Assembly (NCBI GenBank): GCA_009838975.1
Contig: VXQO01000048.1
Coordinates: 1-64,000, forward strand
From: Gemmatimonadota bacterium
Lineage (GTDB): Bacteria; Gemmatimonadota; Gemmatimonadetes; Longimicrobiales; Gaopeijiaceae
Length of the DNA stretch: 64,000 nucleotides
Direction of reading: 5' to 3'
The notes under the pieces were generated by a model. That model made no database searches, was not told where the DNA came from, and saw only the letters and a program-made list of their open reading frames with translations. This document shows positions 29,942 to 39,574 of the stretch, one piece after another. Each line of letters opens with the position of its first letter. The stretch's first letter is position 1. Made by a program: the position numbers and the translations under genes.

Positions 29942-30964
29942 GTGCAACCATTCGAGGGAATCTCCAACGGGACCGCCCCGGGAATGGTGGACGGCTACGG
30001 CAGGCGCATCGAGTACCTGCGCATATCCGTCACCGACAAGTGCAACCTGCGCTGCGTCTACTGCATGCCCGAGGAAGGACTCCCGTGGCTTCGCCGCGCC
30101 GAGATCCTCGACTACGAGGAAATCGCCGAAATCGTCCGGGTGATGGCCGGGATGGGGCTGAAGCGCCTGCGCCTCACGGGCGGCGAGCCGCTGGTGCGGA
30201 AGGACTTGCCGCGCCTGGTCGCGATGCTCGCCTCCATCCCGGGAATCGAGGACATCGCGCTGTCGACCAACGCCGTTCTTCTCGCGCCGATGGCCCGCAG
30301 CCTGAAGGACGCCGGCATCACCCGCGTCAACATCTCTCTCGACACGCTGCGAGAAGATCGCGCCGACGCGATCGCCCGGCGGCCCGGTACATTGCCCAGG
30401 GTCCTTCGGGGCCTGGATGCCGCGGAGAAGGTCGGCTTCGAGCCGATCAAGATCAATGTGGTGCTCATGCGCGGGGAGAACGACGACGAGGTCGCGGACT
30501 TCGCCGAGCTGTCACGCAACCGGCCCCTTCATGTCCGCTTCATCGAGGTCATGCCGACGGAATCGAACCTCGAACTGAGCGCCTCGAGCTTCCTCTCGTG
30601 CGACGAAGCTCTGGCGGCGATCGCCCGGGTCGACGCCCTGGAGCCCGTTCCCGGCCCCCCGGGCAACGGTCCCGCCACCTACTTCAGCTTCCCCGGCGCG
30701 CGGGGCACCATCGGCGCTATCACGCCCATGAGCCACAACTTCTGCAGTCGCTGCAACCGCATGCGCCTCACGGCCGACGGTCAGCTTCGACCCTGTCTCT
30801 TCGGGACCATCGAGACGCCGCTGCGCGACCCGCTCCGGCGGGGCGAGGATCTGCGGCCTCTCGTCGAGGAAACCCTGCGGATCAAGCCGGAGAAGCACCT
30901 TCTGGTGCAGGGATCGTCGGCAGGTTCCGGAGGACTCATCGCGCTCTCGCAGACGGGCGGATGA
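29942..30964 (+). CDS. moaA: GTP 3',8-cyclase MoaA
   Basis: Radical-SAM CNLRCVYC, RLTGGEPLVRKDLPRLV, RVNISLDTL, second cluster FCSRCNRMRLTADGQLRPCLF, C-terminal GG. Confidence 0.95.
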   Translation: MQPFEGISNGTAPGMVDGYGRRIEYLRISVTDKCNLRCVYCMPEEGLPWLRRAEILDYEEIAEIVRVMAGMGLKRLRLTGGEPLVRKDLPRLVAMLASIPGIEDIALSTNAVLLAPMARSLKDAGITRVNISLDTLREDRADAIARRPGTLPRVLRGLDAAEKVGFEPIKINVVLMRGENDDEVADFAELSRNRPLHVRFIEVMPTESNLELSASSFLSCDEALAAIARVDALEPVPGPPGNGPATYFSFPGARGTIGAITPMSHNFCSRCNRMRLTADGQLRPCLFGTIETPLRDPLRRGEDLRPLVEETLRIKPEKHLLVQGSSAGSGGLIALSQTGG

Positions 30965-31055
30965 CAGGACTCCACGACGGCGACAGATTTCATCGGCCCC
31001 GGAGTTTCCGGGGATTCCGGCGGGTCCACCTCAACACCAATGGAGCAGTGCACTG

Positions 31056-31982
31056 ATGTCAGCCAGGAAGATTACGGTTGTCGGTGCGGGACACGTGGGT
31101 GAAGTCTGTGCCCAGCGCCTCGCCGAGAAGGAGCTGTGCGAGGAAGTCGTCCTGATCGACATCATCGACGGCATCCCGCAGGGGAAGGCGCTCGACCAGT
31201 GGGAGAGCGCGCCGGTCGAGGGATTCGACACGATGGTGACCGGCTCGAACGACTACGGGCCCGCCGAAGGGTCCGACCTCTTCATCGTCACGGCCGGCAT
31301 CGCCCGCAAGCCGGGGATGAGCCGCGACGACCTCCTGCGCACCAACGCCGGCATCGTGCGTTCGGTGAGCACCGAGATCGCCCGGGTCGCGCCCGATGCG
31401 GTTGTCATCGTCGTTTCCAACCCGCTCGACGTGATGGCGTATGTCGCCAAGGAGACCACCGGCTTCCCGCGTGAACGAGTCATCGGCATGGCCGGTGTGC
31501 TCGATACGGCCCGCTTCCGCTCCTTCATCGCCATGGAGCTGGACGTGAGCGTGGAGGACATCCAGGCAATGGTCCTGGGCGGACACGGCAACACCATGGT
31601 CCCGCTGGTTGCCTACACGGCGGTGAGCGGCATCCCGGTGTCCCGCCTGATCCCGCCCGACAGGCTCGACGCCATCATCGAACGCACGCGAAATGGCGGC
31701 GCCGAGATCGTCAGGTTCCTCAAGACCGGGAGTGCGTATTACGCTCCGTCGGCCGCGGCGGTCCAGATGGCCGAGTCGATCGTGAGGAACAAGCGGCGGA
31801 TCCTCCCGGCGGCTGCCTGGCTCGAAGGCGAGTACGGGCAGGAGGGGGTCTACCTGGGCGTGCCCTGCAAGCTGGGCGCGGGCGGTCTGCAGGAGGTGGT
31901 CGAGGTCGACCTCACCGGCAGCGAGGCGGCGGCGCTGGCCACGAGCGCGGATCACGTGCGCAAGGTGATGGCACGGCTCTGA
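31056..31982 (+). CDS. mdh: Malate dehydrogenase
   Basis: KITVVGAGHVGEVCAQRLAEKELCEEVVLIDIIDGIPQGKALD, SDLFIVTAGIARKPGMSRDDLLRTNAGIV, VVSNPLDVMAYVA, GMAGVLDTARFRSFIA, LGGHGNTMVPLV. Confidence 0.95.
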   Translation: MSARKITVVGAGHVGEVCAQRLAEKELCEEVVLIDIIDGIPQGKALDQWESAPVEGFDTMVTGSNDYGPAEGSDLFIVTAGIARKPGMSRDDLLRTNAGIVRSVSTEIARVAPDAVVIVVSNPLDVMAYVAKETTGFPRERVIGMAGVLDTARFRSFIAMELDVSVEDIQAMVLGGHGNTMVPLVAYTAVSGIPVSRLIPPDRLDAIIERTRNGGAEIVRFLKTGSAYYAPSAAAVQMAESIVRNKRRILPAAAWLEGEYGQEGVYLGVPCKLGAGGLQEVVEVDLTGSEAAALATSADHVRKVMARL

Positions 31983-32052
31983 GCGCGCCCGTCGACGCCG
32001 AGGCCGAATCGACGCGGCCGCCGAGACGGCGGGGCGGCGACGGGGCGCGGCG

Positions 32053-32841
32053 CTACGGTCCCCTGAAGATCGCCGGATCAAGCTCCGGGTTCAGCACGAA
32101 GTCGCTCGTAACCAGGATCTTCCAGACCTTGCCCGCCGCGTTGATGTGGACCCGCCGGCCGGTGAAGACGTAGCCGTCCACTTCCTGGACGTCCTCCCAG
32201 TAGGTGCGGCTGATGTTCTGCCGGCCCTCCTCGCGGTAGCCGATGGATACCGGCATCGCGCGGCCTTCCTCGAAGACGTAGAACCAGGTGTCGTTGTGGT
32301 CGCCGACCCCGTCGCCGAAGGTCACGCGCACCTGGTGCCGCCCCGCCTCGTCGGTGCCGTCGTAGTGCAGGAACACACCGGGGTCCCTGAGCTTGAACGG
32401 CAGCCCGATCCAGTAGAAGACGTCGCCGGACACGTACCGCGCCTCGTCGTAGTCCTTGTCGCCGGATCCGAGGACCTCCCCGTTCATCACGGCCCACTCC
32501 TGCACGCCGTCGAAACCGTGCTGGATGAAGTCGTCGCCCTCCCAGCGCTCGATGCGGGCGGCCTCACCGGCCTCGAGGCGCGCGATGGTGACGTAGCGCG
32601 GACGCGCCCGTCGGAGCCGGCCGCTCTCCGGGTCGTAGATCTCGGTGGTGAGCGTGTAGCGCGCGCTTTGCAGCTTCCAGTAGGTCTCCATGCCGCCCAG
32701 CGCCTCGATCCAGCCGTCGACGAGCGCCTCGGCCGTCTCGTCGCGCACCTCCGCAAGAGGCTTCGATCCCGGTTCCCCCGATCCCGCGCCGAGAAGGAGC
32801 CATGCGGCTGCCAGGGTGAAGCTTCCAATCAGGGTCCTCAT
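32053..32841 (-). CDS. Secreted/periplasmic protein, possibly outer-membrane-lipoprotein-sorting-like; function unknown
   Basis: Signal-like MRTLIGSFTLAAAWLLLGAGSG; beta-rich repeats such as TYWEDVQEVDGYVFTGRRVHINAAGKVWKILVTSDFVLNPELDPAIF. SD lies in a GA repeat. Confidence 0.6.
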   Translation of the reverse strand: MRTLIGSFTLAAAWLLLGAGSGEPGSKPLAEVRDETAEALVDGWIEALGGMETYWKLQSARYTLTTEIYDPESGRLRRARPRYVTIARLEAGEAARIERWEGDDFIQHGFDGVQEWAVMNGEVLGSGDKDYDEARYVSGDVFYWIGLPFKLRDPGVFLHYDGTDEAGRHQVRVTFGDGVGDHNDTWFYVFEEGRAMPVSIGYREEGRQNISRTYWEDVQEVDGYVFTGRRVHINAAGKVWKILVTSDFVLNPELDPAIFRGP

Positions 32842-32855
32842 TCTCTCTCTCTCTC
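32842..32855. repeat. (TC)7 / (GA)7 dinucleotide repeat immediately upstream of the minus-strand ATG
   Basis: Plus strand catTCTCTCTCTCTCTCcgttc; on the minus strand cggagagagagagagaATG. Confidence 0.85.
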
Positions 32856-32989
32856 CGTTCAGATAGCACCGTCGCCCGTGACCTTGCCGCCCCGGGAGAC
32901 TTCGGTCAGACTGATTCTCCCCTCCTCTTCCTCCCGTCGCAAACCGCTCCGTTCGCGCGAGCAAGGCTCTCCTGTATGATACGCTCCCG

Positions 32990-33631
32990 ATGGTTCGCCC
33001 GCCTGCGTGCCAGGCGCGCGACGGCTGGGAGACGGAATCGTTCATGATCTGCCCGGGGTCTCGTGAGGCCTTTCACGGGCACGCCGTGAACAACCGCGCG
33101 CGCCGGGTGCAAAGGGCGCTTCGCGCGGGGGTTGCGACGCTGCTGGCCGTCACGGCATGCGGCGGCGAAAGCGACCCGCTGGACCCCGGCCCGCCGGACA
33201 TCGAGAGCCTGGTCTTCGCCGCGTCCCTGGGCGTCGACCTCTCCGAGATGACCCTGCTCCCGTCGGGGCTCTACATCCGCGATCTGACCGTGGGCGAAGG
33301 CGCCTCCGTGGGACAGCAGCAGGGGGCCCGTTTCAGCTACCAGGGCTGGTTGCACGACGGGACTCCCGTGGACGGGGGCGAATACCCGATCGATCAGTTT
33401 TCGCCGGGGGCGTTCATCAGCCCCTTCGATGGCGAGGTCTACTACCTCGTCGGCAGCGGGCAGACCATCGCGGGGTGGGACATCGGGCTCGAGGGAATGC
33501 GCGTCGGCGGCGTGCGCCAGATCGTCGTACCGCCGCGGCTCGGTTTCGGTGCCGTGGGCTCCCTGGACGGACGCGTTCCCGGCAACGCCGTCCTGGTCTA
33601 CCGCTTCGAACTGCTGGCCGTGGAGCCCTGA
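32990..33631 (+). CDS. FKBP-type peptidyl-prolyl cis-trans isomerase, secreted/lipoprotein (actual start may be downstream)
   Basis: VTACGGESDPLD lipobox-like segment; GASVGQQQGARFSYQGWLHDGTPVDGG...GQTIAGWDIGLEGMRVGGVRQIVVPPRLGFGAVG...VPGNAVLVYRFELLAV. Confidence 0.88.
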   Translation: MVRPPACQARDGWETESFMICPGSREAFHGHAVNNRARRVQRALRAGVATLLAVTACGGESDPLDPGPPDIESLVFAASLGVDLSEMTLLPSGLYIRDLTVGEGASVGQQQGARFSYQGWLHDGTPVDGGEYPIDQFSPGAFISPFDGEVYYLVGSGQTIAGWDIGLEGMRVGGVRQIVVPPRLGFGAVGSLDGRVPGNAVLVYRFELLAVEP

Positions 33632-33680
33632 GGCAACGTGCCCGCGACTGCCGCCCCCGGCCGGCACCCCGCCGGACCCG

Positions 33681-34235
33681 CTACAGCTTCGGCAGCGTCA
33701 CCCCCACCTGACCCTGGTACTTGCCCTTGCGGTCCGCGTAGGCCACCTCGGGTGCCTCGTCGCCCTGGAAGAAGACCAGTTGGGCGATGCCCTCGCCTCC
33801 GTAGATCCTGGCCGGGAGGGGAGTCGTGTTGGAGATCTCCAATGTCAGGTAGCCCTCCCAGGTGGGTTCGAGCGGAGTGACGTTCACGATGATCCCGCAC
33901 CGGGCGTAGGTGCTCTTGCCCACGCACAGTACCAGCACGTCGCGCGGGATGCGGAAGTGCTCCACGGTCCGCGCGAGGGCGAACGAATTCGGCGGGATGA
34001 TGCACTCCGGGGCGTCGACGTGCACAAAGGACCGCTCATCGAAGGACTTAGGATCCACAACCAGGTTGTGAACGTTGGTGAAGACCTTGAATTCGGGCGC
34101 TACGCGGATGTCGTAGCCGAAGGAGGAGAGCCCATAGGAGATGCGGCCGTTCCTGATCTGACCGGGCTCGAACGGGTCGATCATGCCGTGTTCACGGGCC
34201 ATCTTCCGGATCCAGCGGTCGCTCTTGACTGGCAT
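33681..34235 (-). CDS. dcd: dCTP deaminase
   Basis: [105 protein letters not shown]. Confidence 0.94.
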   Translation of the reverse strand: MPVKSDRWIRKMAREHGMIDPFEPGQIRNGRISYGLSSFGYDIRVAPEFKVFTNVHNLVVDPKSFDERSFVHVDAPECIIPPNSFALARTVEHFRIPRDVLVLCVGKSTYARCGIIVNVTPLEPTWEGYLTLEISNTTPLPARIYGGEGIAQLVFFQGDEAPEVAYADRKGKYQGQVGVTLPKL

Positions 34236-34386
34236 CGAAGGTGTCGGCGGTTGGGTGCGGGATGGAAGCGGGACATGGAACGGCTGCCGGATGGGCAAGG
34301 CGAAGTTGTCCGGCGGCGTGGACTGCGGCGCCAAGATAGCCCGGACGGGGCGCGGGTGCCAAGACTCCCGGTCTGCGGCACACGGT

Positions 34387-34436
34387 TTGACACCCGCCTC
34401 CGCAAACTTGAATCTGCCCGCGCGCCCCCGTATCTT
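34387..34436 (+). promoter_or_regulatory. Candidate sigma70-type promoter(s) for the nuo operon
   Basis: TTGAAT (34408-34413) N17 TATCTT (34431-34436); a TTGACA also occurs at 34387-34392. Lies in the divergent dcd/nuoA intergenic region. Confidence 0.4.
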
Positions 34437-34558
34437 TGGGCGTTGATTCCGGGAGTTCGTGAAAGTTTTCACAAGCTCGCGGCGCAGAGTCCCGGATTGT
34501 CCGGGCGGACGAAAACTGCAACAGGGCGGGGTGCCACCGCGGGGAGAGGCTGCGCAGC

Positions 34559-34915
34559 ATGGCGAAGTCCTACATACCGCTCCTGATCATCCTGGGCGTG
34601 ACGGTCCTCAACGCCGTCGGGATGGCGGTTGCCTCCCACGTTCTCAACCCCCGCCGGCCCACGCCCCAGAAGGCGATGCCGTACGAATCGGGGATGATCC
34701 CGCTGGGCGATACGCGGGCCCGGTTCTCGATCAAGTTCTACATGGTCGCGATCAGCTTCATCGTGTTCGACCTCGAGACGATCTTCCTCGTGCCGTGGGC
34801 CGTTCGCGTGCGCGAACTCGGATGGGGACCCTTCGTGGCGGTCCTCCTCTTCGTTGTCGTGCTGGGGGTGGGGCTGTTGTATGAATGGAAGAAAGGCGGT
34901 TTGGAATGGGAGTAG
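34559..34915 (+). CDS. nuoA: NADH-quinone oxidoreductase subunit A
   Basis: [42 protein letters not shown]. Confidence 0.95.
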   Translation: MAKSYIPLLIILGVTVLNAVGMAVASHVLNPRRPTPQKAMPYESGMIPLGDTRARFSIKFYMVAISFIVFDLETIFLVPWAVRVRELGWGPFVAVLLFVVVLGVGLLYEWKKGGLEWE

Positions 34916-35559
34916 AAAACCCGGGCATGTCGGGTTCCGGGAGCCCGACCTTCCTCACCACCAGACTTGACTTCGTGGTTAACTGGGCTCGGCGCAATTC
35001 GCTGTGGCCCATGCCTTTCGGCACCGCCTGCTGCGCGATCGAGATGATGGCGTCGGCGGCCAGCAACTTCGATCTGGCCCGCTTCGGGATGGAGCGCATG
35101 TCCTTCAGCCCCAGACAGGCCGACGTGCTGATCTGCGCGGGCCGCGTCCCCTACAAGCTGGCTCCGGTACTCCGCCGGATCTGGGATCAGATGATGCAGC
35201 CCAAGTGGTGCATCTCGATGGGCGCGTGCGCGTCGTCAGGCGGCGTTTTCGACGTCTACTCGATGGTGCAGGGCATAGACACGATCGTGCCGGTCGATGT
35301 CTACATCCCCGGATGTCCGCCCCGTCCGGAGGGGCTGATCTACGGGCTCATGATGGTCCAGGAGAAGATCCGCGGCGAGAGTCTTGCCAACCATGCCGAA
35401 CTGCGTGCGGAGGATCCCCTGGCGGCCGGCCGTCCGCGCGCCGACGACCGGGAGGTCTTCGACCTGACCGGACCGTTCGGGAATTCGACGCACCAGAACC
35501 GGGTGAGCGGCCTCGTCGAGACCGACGCCGTCAACCGCTCGGAGGACCGCCTGCCTTGA
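34885..35559 (+). CDS. nuoB: NADH-quinone oxidoreductase subunit B (start possibly 34906)
   Basis: [90 protein letters not shown]. Confidence 0.96.
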   Translation: MEERRFGMGVENPGMSGSGSPTFLTTRLDFVVNWARRNSLWPMPFGTACCAIEMMASAASNFDLARFGMERMSFSPRQADVLICAGRVPYKLAPVLRRIWDQMMQPKWCISMGACASSGGVFDVYSMVQGIDTIVPVDVYIPGCPPRPEGLIYGLMMVQEKIRGESLANHAELRAEDPLAAGRPRADDREVFDLTGPFGNSTHQNRVSGLVETDAVNRSEDRLP

Positions 35560-36257
35560 GCCCTCCGACGTCGCAGGGTTCGCCGTTCGATCTCGTCGCC
35601 GCGGGTACGGGACGCGCGCGAGAGTCGGCCGCAGCCGTCGAGGCGCCCGCGGCCGTTCCCCCCGGCAATCCTTCCGTGACCGCGCTTCGGGAGCGGTTTC
35701 CCGACGGGGTCTTGCGCAACGCCGTGCACGCCGGCGACGAGGATGTAGTGCACATCGACTCCGCGCGTGTCGTCGAGATGCTTCGCTGGCTCCATGACGC
35801 GCCCGGGCAGCAGTACGATCATCTGGCCGACGTCACCGCGGTGGACTACGGCGGTGGCAGGCCCGTCGAAGTCGTCTACCAGCTTTGGTCGATTCCCCAC
35901 CGAAGGGCATTGAGAGTGAAGTGCGAGCTTCCCCTCCACGGCCTTGAAATCGAGAGCGTCACCGGGATCTGGGCCGGGGCGAACTGGCTGGAGCGCGAAG
36001 TTTTCGATCTCTTCGGCGTCGACTTCGCAGGGCACCCGGATCTGCGCCGCATTTTGATGCCGGACAACTACGCCGAGGGGCACCCCCTGCGAAAGGACTT
36101 TCCCCTGCGCGGCCGGTTCTCCCGTGCCGAGCAGACCCGCCGGGCGCTCACCCAGGATCCGGAGGACTACTACGTGCCCGGTGAGATCGGCGAGCGCGTG
36201 CCCCAGGTGATCGGCGCCGATGCGGAGGGCGATGAGGGAGGCGACGATGTCGACTAG
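35556..36257 (+). CDS. nuoC: NADH-quinone oxidoreductase subunit C (TTG start proposed)
   Basis: [39 protein letters not shown]...[51 protein letters not shown]. Confidence 0.92.
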   Translation: MSPPTSQGSPFDLVAAGTGRARESAAAVEAPAAVPPGNPSVTALRERFPDGVLRNAVHAGDEDVVHIDSARVVEMLRWLHDAPGQQYDHLADVTAVDYGGGRPVEVVYQLWSIPHRRALRVKCELPLHGLEIESVTGIWAGANWLEREVFDLFGVDFAGHPDLRRILMPDNYAEGHPLRKDFPLRGRFSRAEQTRRALTQDPEDYYVPGEIGERVPQVIGADAEGDEGGDDVD

Positions 36258-37524
36258 AACCGTCGAGTACGGCGTCAGCCGCAACCCCGAAATGGGGCCC
36301 GGCGGCACCCTCGTCGCAAGTCCCACGGAGCCCTTCGACGCACCGGAGCCGGAACTGGGGTCCCAGACCATGCTGGTCAACGTCGGGCCGCAGCATCCGG
36401 CCACCCACGGGGTTCTGCGGCTGGTGGTCGAACTCGACGGTGAGACCGTGGTCAGCGTGGTCCCCCGGCTTGGATACCTGCACTCGTCGTTCGAGAAGCT
36501 GGGCGAATACCGCACGTGGAACCAGATCGTCACGCTCACGGACCGCATGGACTACCTCGCGCCGCTGATCTACAACTGCGCCTATGTGATGGCCGTGGAA
36601 AAGCTTATGGGCATCGAGGTAACGGATCGCTGCAGGGTTGCCCGGGTGATCTGCATGGAGATGGACCGCATCTTCTCGCACCTGCTCTGGCTCGGGACAT
36701 GGGCGATCGACGTCGGTGCCTTCACTCCGTTCCTCTACGCCTTCCAGCAGCGTGAAAAGGTCTACAAGCTCCACGAGGCGCTGACGGGCGCACGGATCAC
36801 CACGTCGGCGACCCGGATCGGGGGCATGATGGCCGACCTTCCCGCGGGCTGGACCGACGGGGTGAGGGAGTTCGCCGACAACCTGCCGGCAACGCTCGAC
36901 GAGATCGACGGACTGCTGAAGCACAATGCGATCCACATCGGGCGCACCCAGGGCATCGGGGCGATCTCGGCGGAGGACGCGGTGAACCACGGCCTTACGG
37001 GCGCCAATCTGCGTGCCAGCGGCGTTCCCTACGACGTGCGCAAGGACCGCCCCTACTACGACTACGAGAGCTACGACTTCGAGGTCCCGATCGGGTGCCA
37101 CGGGGACTGCTACGACCGCTACCTCGTGCGCATGGAGGAGATGCGTCAGAGCATCCGCATCCTGCACCAGGCGCTCGACGGGCTGCCGGGCGGGCCGATG
37201 GACGTGGCGGACCCGCGCATCAGCCTGCCGTCCAAGACCGACTGCATGTCCGACATGGAGTCCATGATCCATCACTTCAAGCTCATCACCGAGGGAATCC
37301 CGGCGCCCGCCGAGGACTGCTGGTTCTCCGTCGAGGGTTCGAAGGGCGAGCTGGGGATGTACGTGGTCGGCGACGGCGGCCCCAAGCCGGTGCGCTGGCG
37401 CATACGGCCCCCGTCGTTCGTAAACCTGTCGGCCATTCCGAAGCTCGCCGAAGGGCACCTGATGGCCGATCTGATCGTCATCAACGCGAGCCTCGACATC
37501 GTGCTCGGGGAGATCGATCGTTGA
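36247..37524 (+). CDS. nuoD: NADH-quinone oxidoreductase subunit D
   Basis: VNVGPQHPATHGVLRLVVELDGETVVSVVPRLGYLHSSFEKLGEYRTWNQIVTLTDRMDYLAPLIYN, RIRPPSFVNLSAIPKLAEGHLMADLIVINASLDIVLGEIDR. Confidence 0.97.
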   Translation: MSTRTVEYGVSRNPEMGPGGTLVASPTEPFDAPEPELGSQTMLVNVGPQHPATHGVLRLVVELDGETVVSVVPRLGYLHSSFEKLGEYRTWNQIVTLTDRMDYLAPLIYNCAYVMAVEKLMGIEVTDRCRVARVICMEMDRIFSHLLWLGTWAIDVGAFTPFLYAFQQREKVYKLHEALTGARITTSATRIGGMMADLPAGWTDGVREFADNLPATLDEIDGLLKHNAIHIGRTQGIGAISAEDAVNHGLTGANLRASGVPYDVRKDRPYYDYESYDFEVPIGCHGDCYDRYLVRMEEMRQSIRILHQALDGLPGGPMDVADPRISLPSKTDCMSDMESMIHHFKLITEGIPAPAEDCWFSVEGSKGELGMYVVGDGGPKPVRWRIRPPSFVNLSAIPKLAEGHLMADLIVINASLDIVLGEIDR

Positions 37525-38180
37525 GCGACGTTCCCTTCCGCAACCCCGGCTGGGCCGGCAACACCGGCGAGTTCGACCTGAGCGAAGCCGACGTGCGCGG
37601 CAACGCCTACGCTGGCGAGCGGCCCCTGGACGGCGGGCACCCCAGCACCTCGGCGAGCTACCCGTTCATGCTGGTCGCGAGGAACCCCGGTGCACCGCTC
37701 TTCGAAGGGCCCTACCAGGCGCGTTTCGAGAAGATCCGGGGGCGCTATCCTACGGCGAGGGCCGCGCTGCTGCCGGCGCTGAACCTCGCGCAGGAGATTC
37801 GCGGCCACGTATCCCCGGAGACGATGGACGAAGTGGCGGCCCTCCTTGGACTGAGCAGTGCGTACGTGAGGGGAGTGGCGACCTTCTACACGATGTACAA
37901 CAAGCGTCCCGTGGGGCGCTTCCTCATACAGGTGTGCACGAACATCTCGTGCAATCTGTGCGGCGCGGACGAGGTTCTGGCGGCGTTCCTCAGGCACACG
38001 GACACGGAGCTGGGCGATACGTCGACGGACGGGAACTTCACGGTCGTCGAGGCCGAGTGCCTCGCGGCGTGCGGATTCCCGACGTGCGTGCAGATCAACG
38101 AACGGTACTTCGAGGATGTTGCGGCCGGCGACGTGCCGGACATCCTGCGTCGATTGACCGACGAACTCAAGGGCGACTAG
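37521..38180 (+). CDS. nuoE: NADH-quinone oxidoreductase subunit E (TTG start, N-terminal extension)
   Basis: VATFYTMYNKRPVGRFLIQVCTNISCNLCGADEVLAAF...VEAECLAACGFPTCVQINERYFEDV: four-Cys [2Fe-2S] pattern. Confidence 0.94.
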   Translation: MSDVPFRNPGWAGNTGEFDLSEADVRGNAYAGERPLDGGHPSTSASYPFMLVARNPGAPLFEGPYQARFEKIRGRYPTARAALLPALNLAQEIRGHVSPETMDEVAALLGLSSAYVRGVATFYTMYNKRPVGRFLIQVCTNISCNLCGADEVLAAFLRHTDTELGDTSTDGNFTVVEAECLAACGFPTCVQINERYFEDVAAGDVPDILRRLTDELKGD

Positions 38181-38206
38181 CGCGGGGAGATCCCCGGGAC
38201 GGCACT

Positions 38207-39499
38207 TTGGCATACCCCTACCGACACGACAAGGAGGTCCGAGTCCTCAGCGAGGGATTCGGAGATCCCGCCGCGCGCACCGTGGAGGGCTGGAAGCGGT
38301 ACGGCGGCTACCAGGGGATTGCGCGGGCGCTTGAGATCGGGCGGGACGCGACGATCGACGAGGTGAAGAACTCGGGGCTGCGCGGCCGCGGTGGGGCGGG
38401 TTTCCCCACCGGACTCAAGTGGTCGTTCATGCCGAAGGACTCGGGCCGCCCGCACTACATGCTGTGCAACGCGGACGAATCGGAGCCCGGCACCTTCAAG
38501 GACCGCGAGATCATCCGCTGGACTCCCCATCAGCTCATCGAGGGATGTCTGGTGGGATCGTACGCCATCGGCGCGTCGCACTGCTACATCTACCTGCGCG
38601 GCGAGTTCTTCGAGACCACCAATGTGCTCGCCCGCGCCCTCGAGGAGGCCTACGAAAAGGGTCTCGTGGGCAGAGACATCATGGGCTCCGGGGTGGACAT
38701 CGACATGACGCTGCACGTCGGCGCGGGTGCGTACATCTGCGGCGAGGAGACCGGCCTCATGAACTCCCTGGAGGGCCGGCGGGGCGAGCCCCGGATCAAG
38801 CCGCCATTTCCGGCGGCGGTGGGCGCCTTCGGCATGCCCAGCACCATCAACAACGTCGAGACGCTCGCGGCGACGCCTCACATCGTGCGGCACGGCGCAC
38901 AGTGGTACCGGCAGTGGGGCACCGAAAAGAGCCCGGGCACCAAGCTTTTCTGCGTATCGGGCCATGTGAACAGGCCCGGGAATTACGAACTGCCGCTGGG
39001 GTTCCCGATGATGGAGCTCATCGAGGACATCTGCGGCGGCATGCGGGACGGCAAGGCCCTCAAGGCGGTGATCCCGGGAGGGAGTTCGGTTCCCATCATG
39101 AGCGCGGACGACTGCCGGAGCTGCACGCTCTGCTACGAGGGCGTCGAAGCCGCGGGCTCCCTGCTCGGCTGCGCATCGGTGATCGTGATGGACGAGAACA
39201 CCGACATCGTCAAGCAGGTCAGGCGCATGGCGTACTTCTACGCGCACGAGTCCTGCGGGCAGTGCACGCCCTGCAGGGAGGGAACGGCGTGGGCCACGCG
39301 CATCCTCCGCCGCATCGAGGACGGGCTCGGGACCGAGGACGATCTGGACACCCTGATCGAGATCTCGGAGCAGATGACCGGCACCACGATCTGCGTTCTG
39401 TCGGACTCGCTGGCGATGCCCATCATTTCCTCGATAGAGAAGTTCCGCGAAGACTACCTCGCCCTGATACGGCGGGGCGAGCGGGTGGGAGCAGCCTGA
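38207..39499 (+). CDS. nuoF: NADH-quinone oxidoreductase subunit F (TTG start proposed)
   Basis: NSGLRGRGGAGFPTGLKWSFMP, CNADESEPGTFKDREI, GAGAYICGEETGLMNSLEGRRGEPRIKPPFPA, ESCGQCTPCREGT. Confidence 0.96.
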   Translation: MAYPYRHDKEVRVLSEGFGDPAARTVEGWKRYGGYQGIARALEIGRDATIDEVKNSGLRGRGGAGFPTGLKWSFMPKDSGRPHYMLCNADESEPGTFKDREIIRWTPHQLIEGCLVGSYAIGASHCYIYLRGEFFETTNVLARALEEAYEKGLVGRDIMGSGVDIDMTLHVGAGAYICGEETGLMNSLEGRRGEPRIKPPFPAAVGAFGMPSTINNVETLAATPHIVRHGAQWYRQWGTEKSPGTKLFCVSGHVNRPGNYELPLGFPMMELIEDICGGMRDGKALKAVIPGGSSVPIMSADDCRSCTLCYEGVEAAGSLLGCASVIVMDENTDIVKQVRRMAYFYAHESCGQCTPCREGTAWATRILRRIEDGLGTEDDLDTLIEISEQMTGTTICVLSDSLAMPIISSIEKFREDYLALIRRGERVGAA

Positions 39500-39574
39500 T
39501 GCGCCCGCGCACCCGGCACCCGGCACGCCCGCCGCGTACCGGCGGTGACCGCTTCCCGCACCCGAGGAGCCCCC

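Noticed and set aside
30997-31013. ccccgga-gtt-tccgggg hairpin between moaA and mdh
   Set aside because: 7-bp stem without a T tract; cannot distinguish a terminator from chance in GC-rich DNA.
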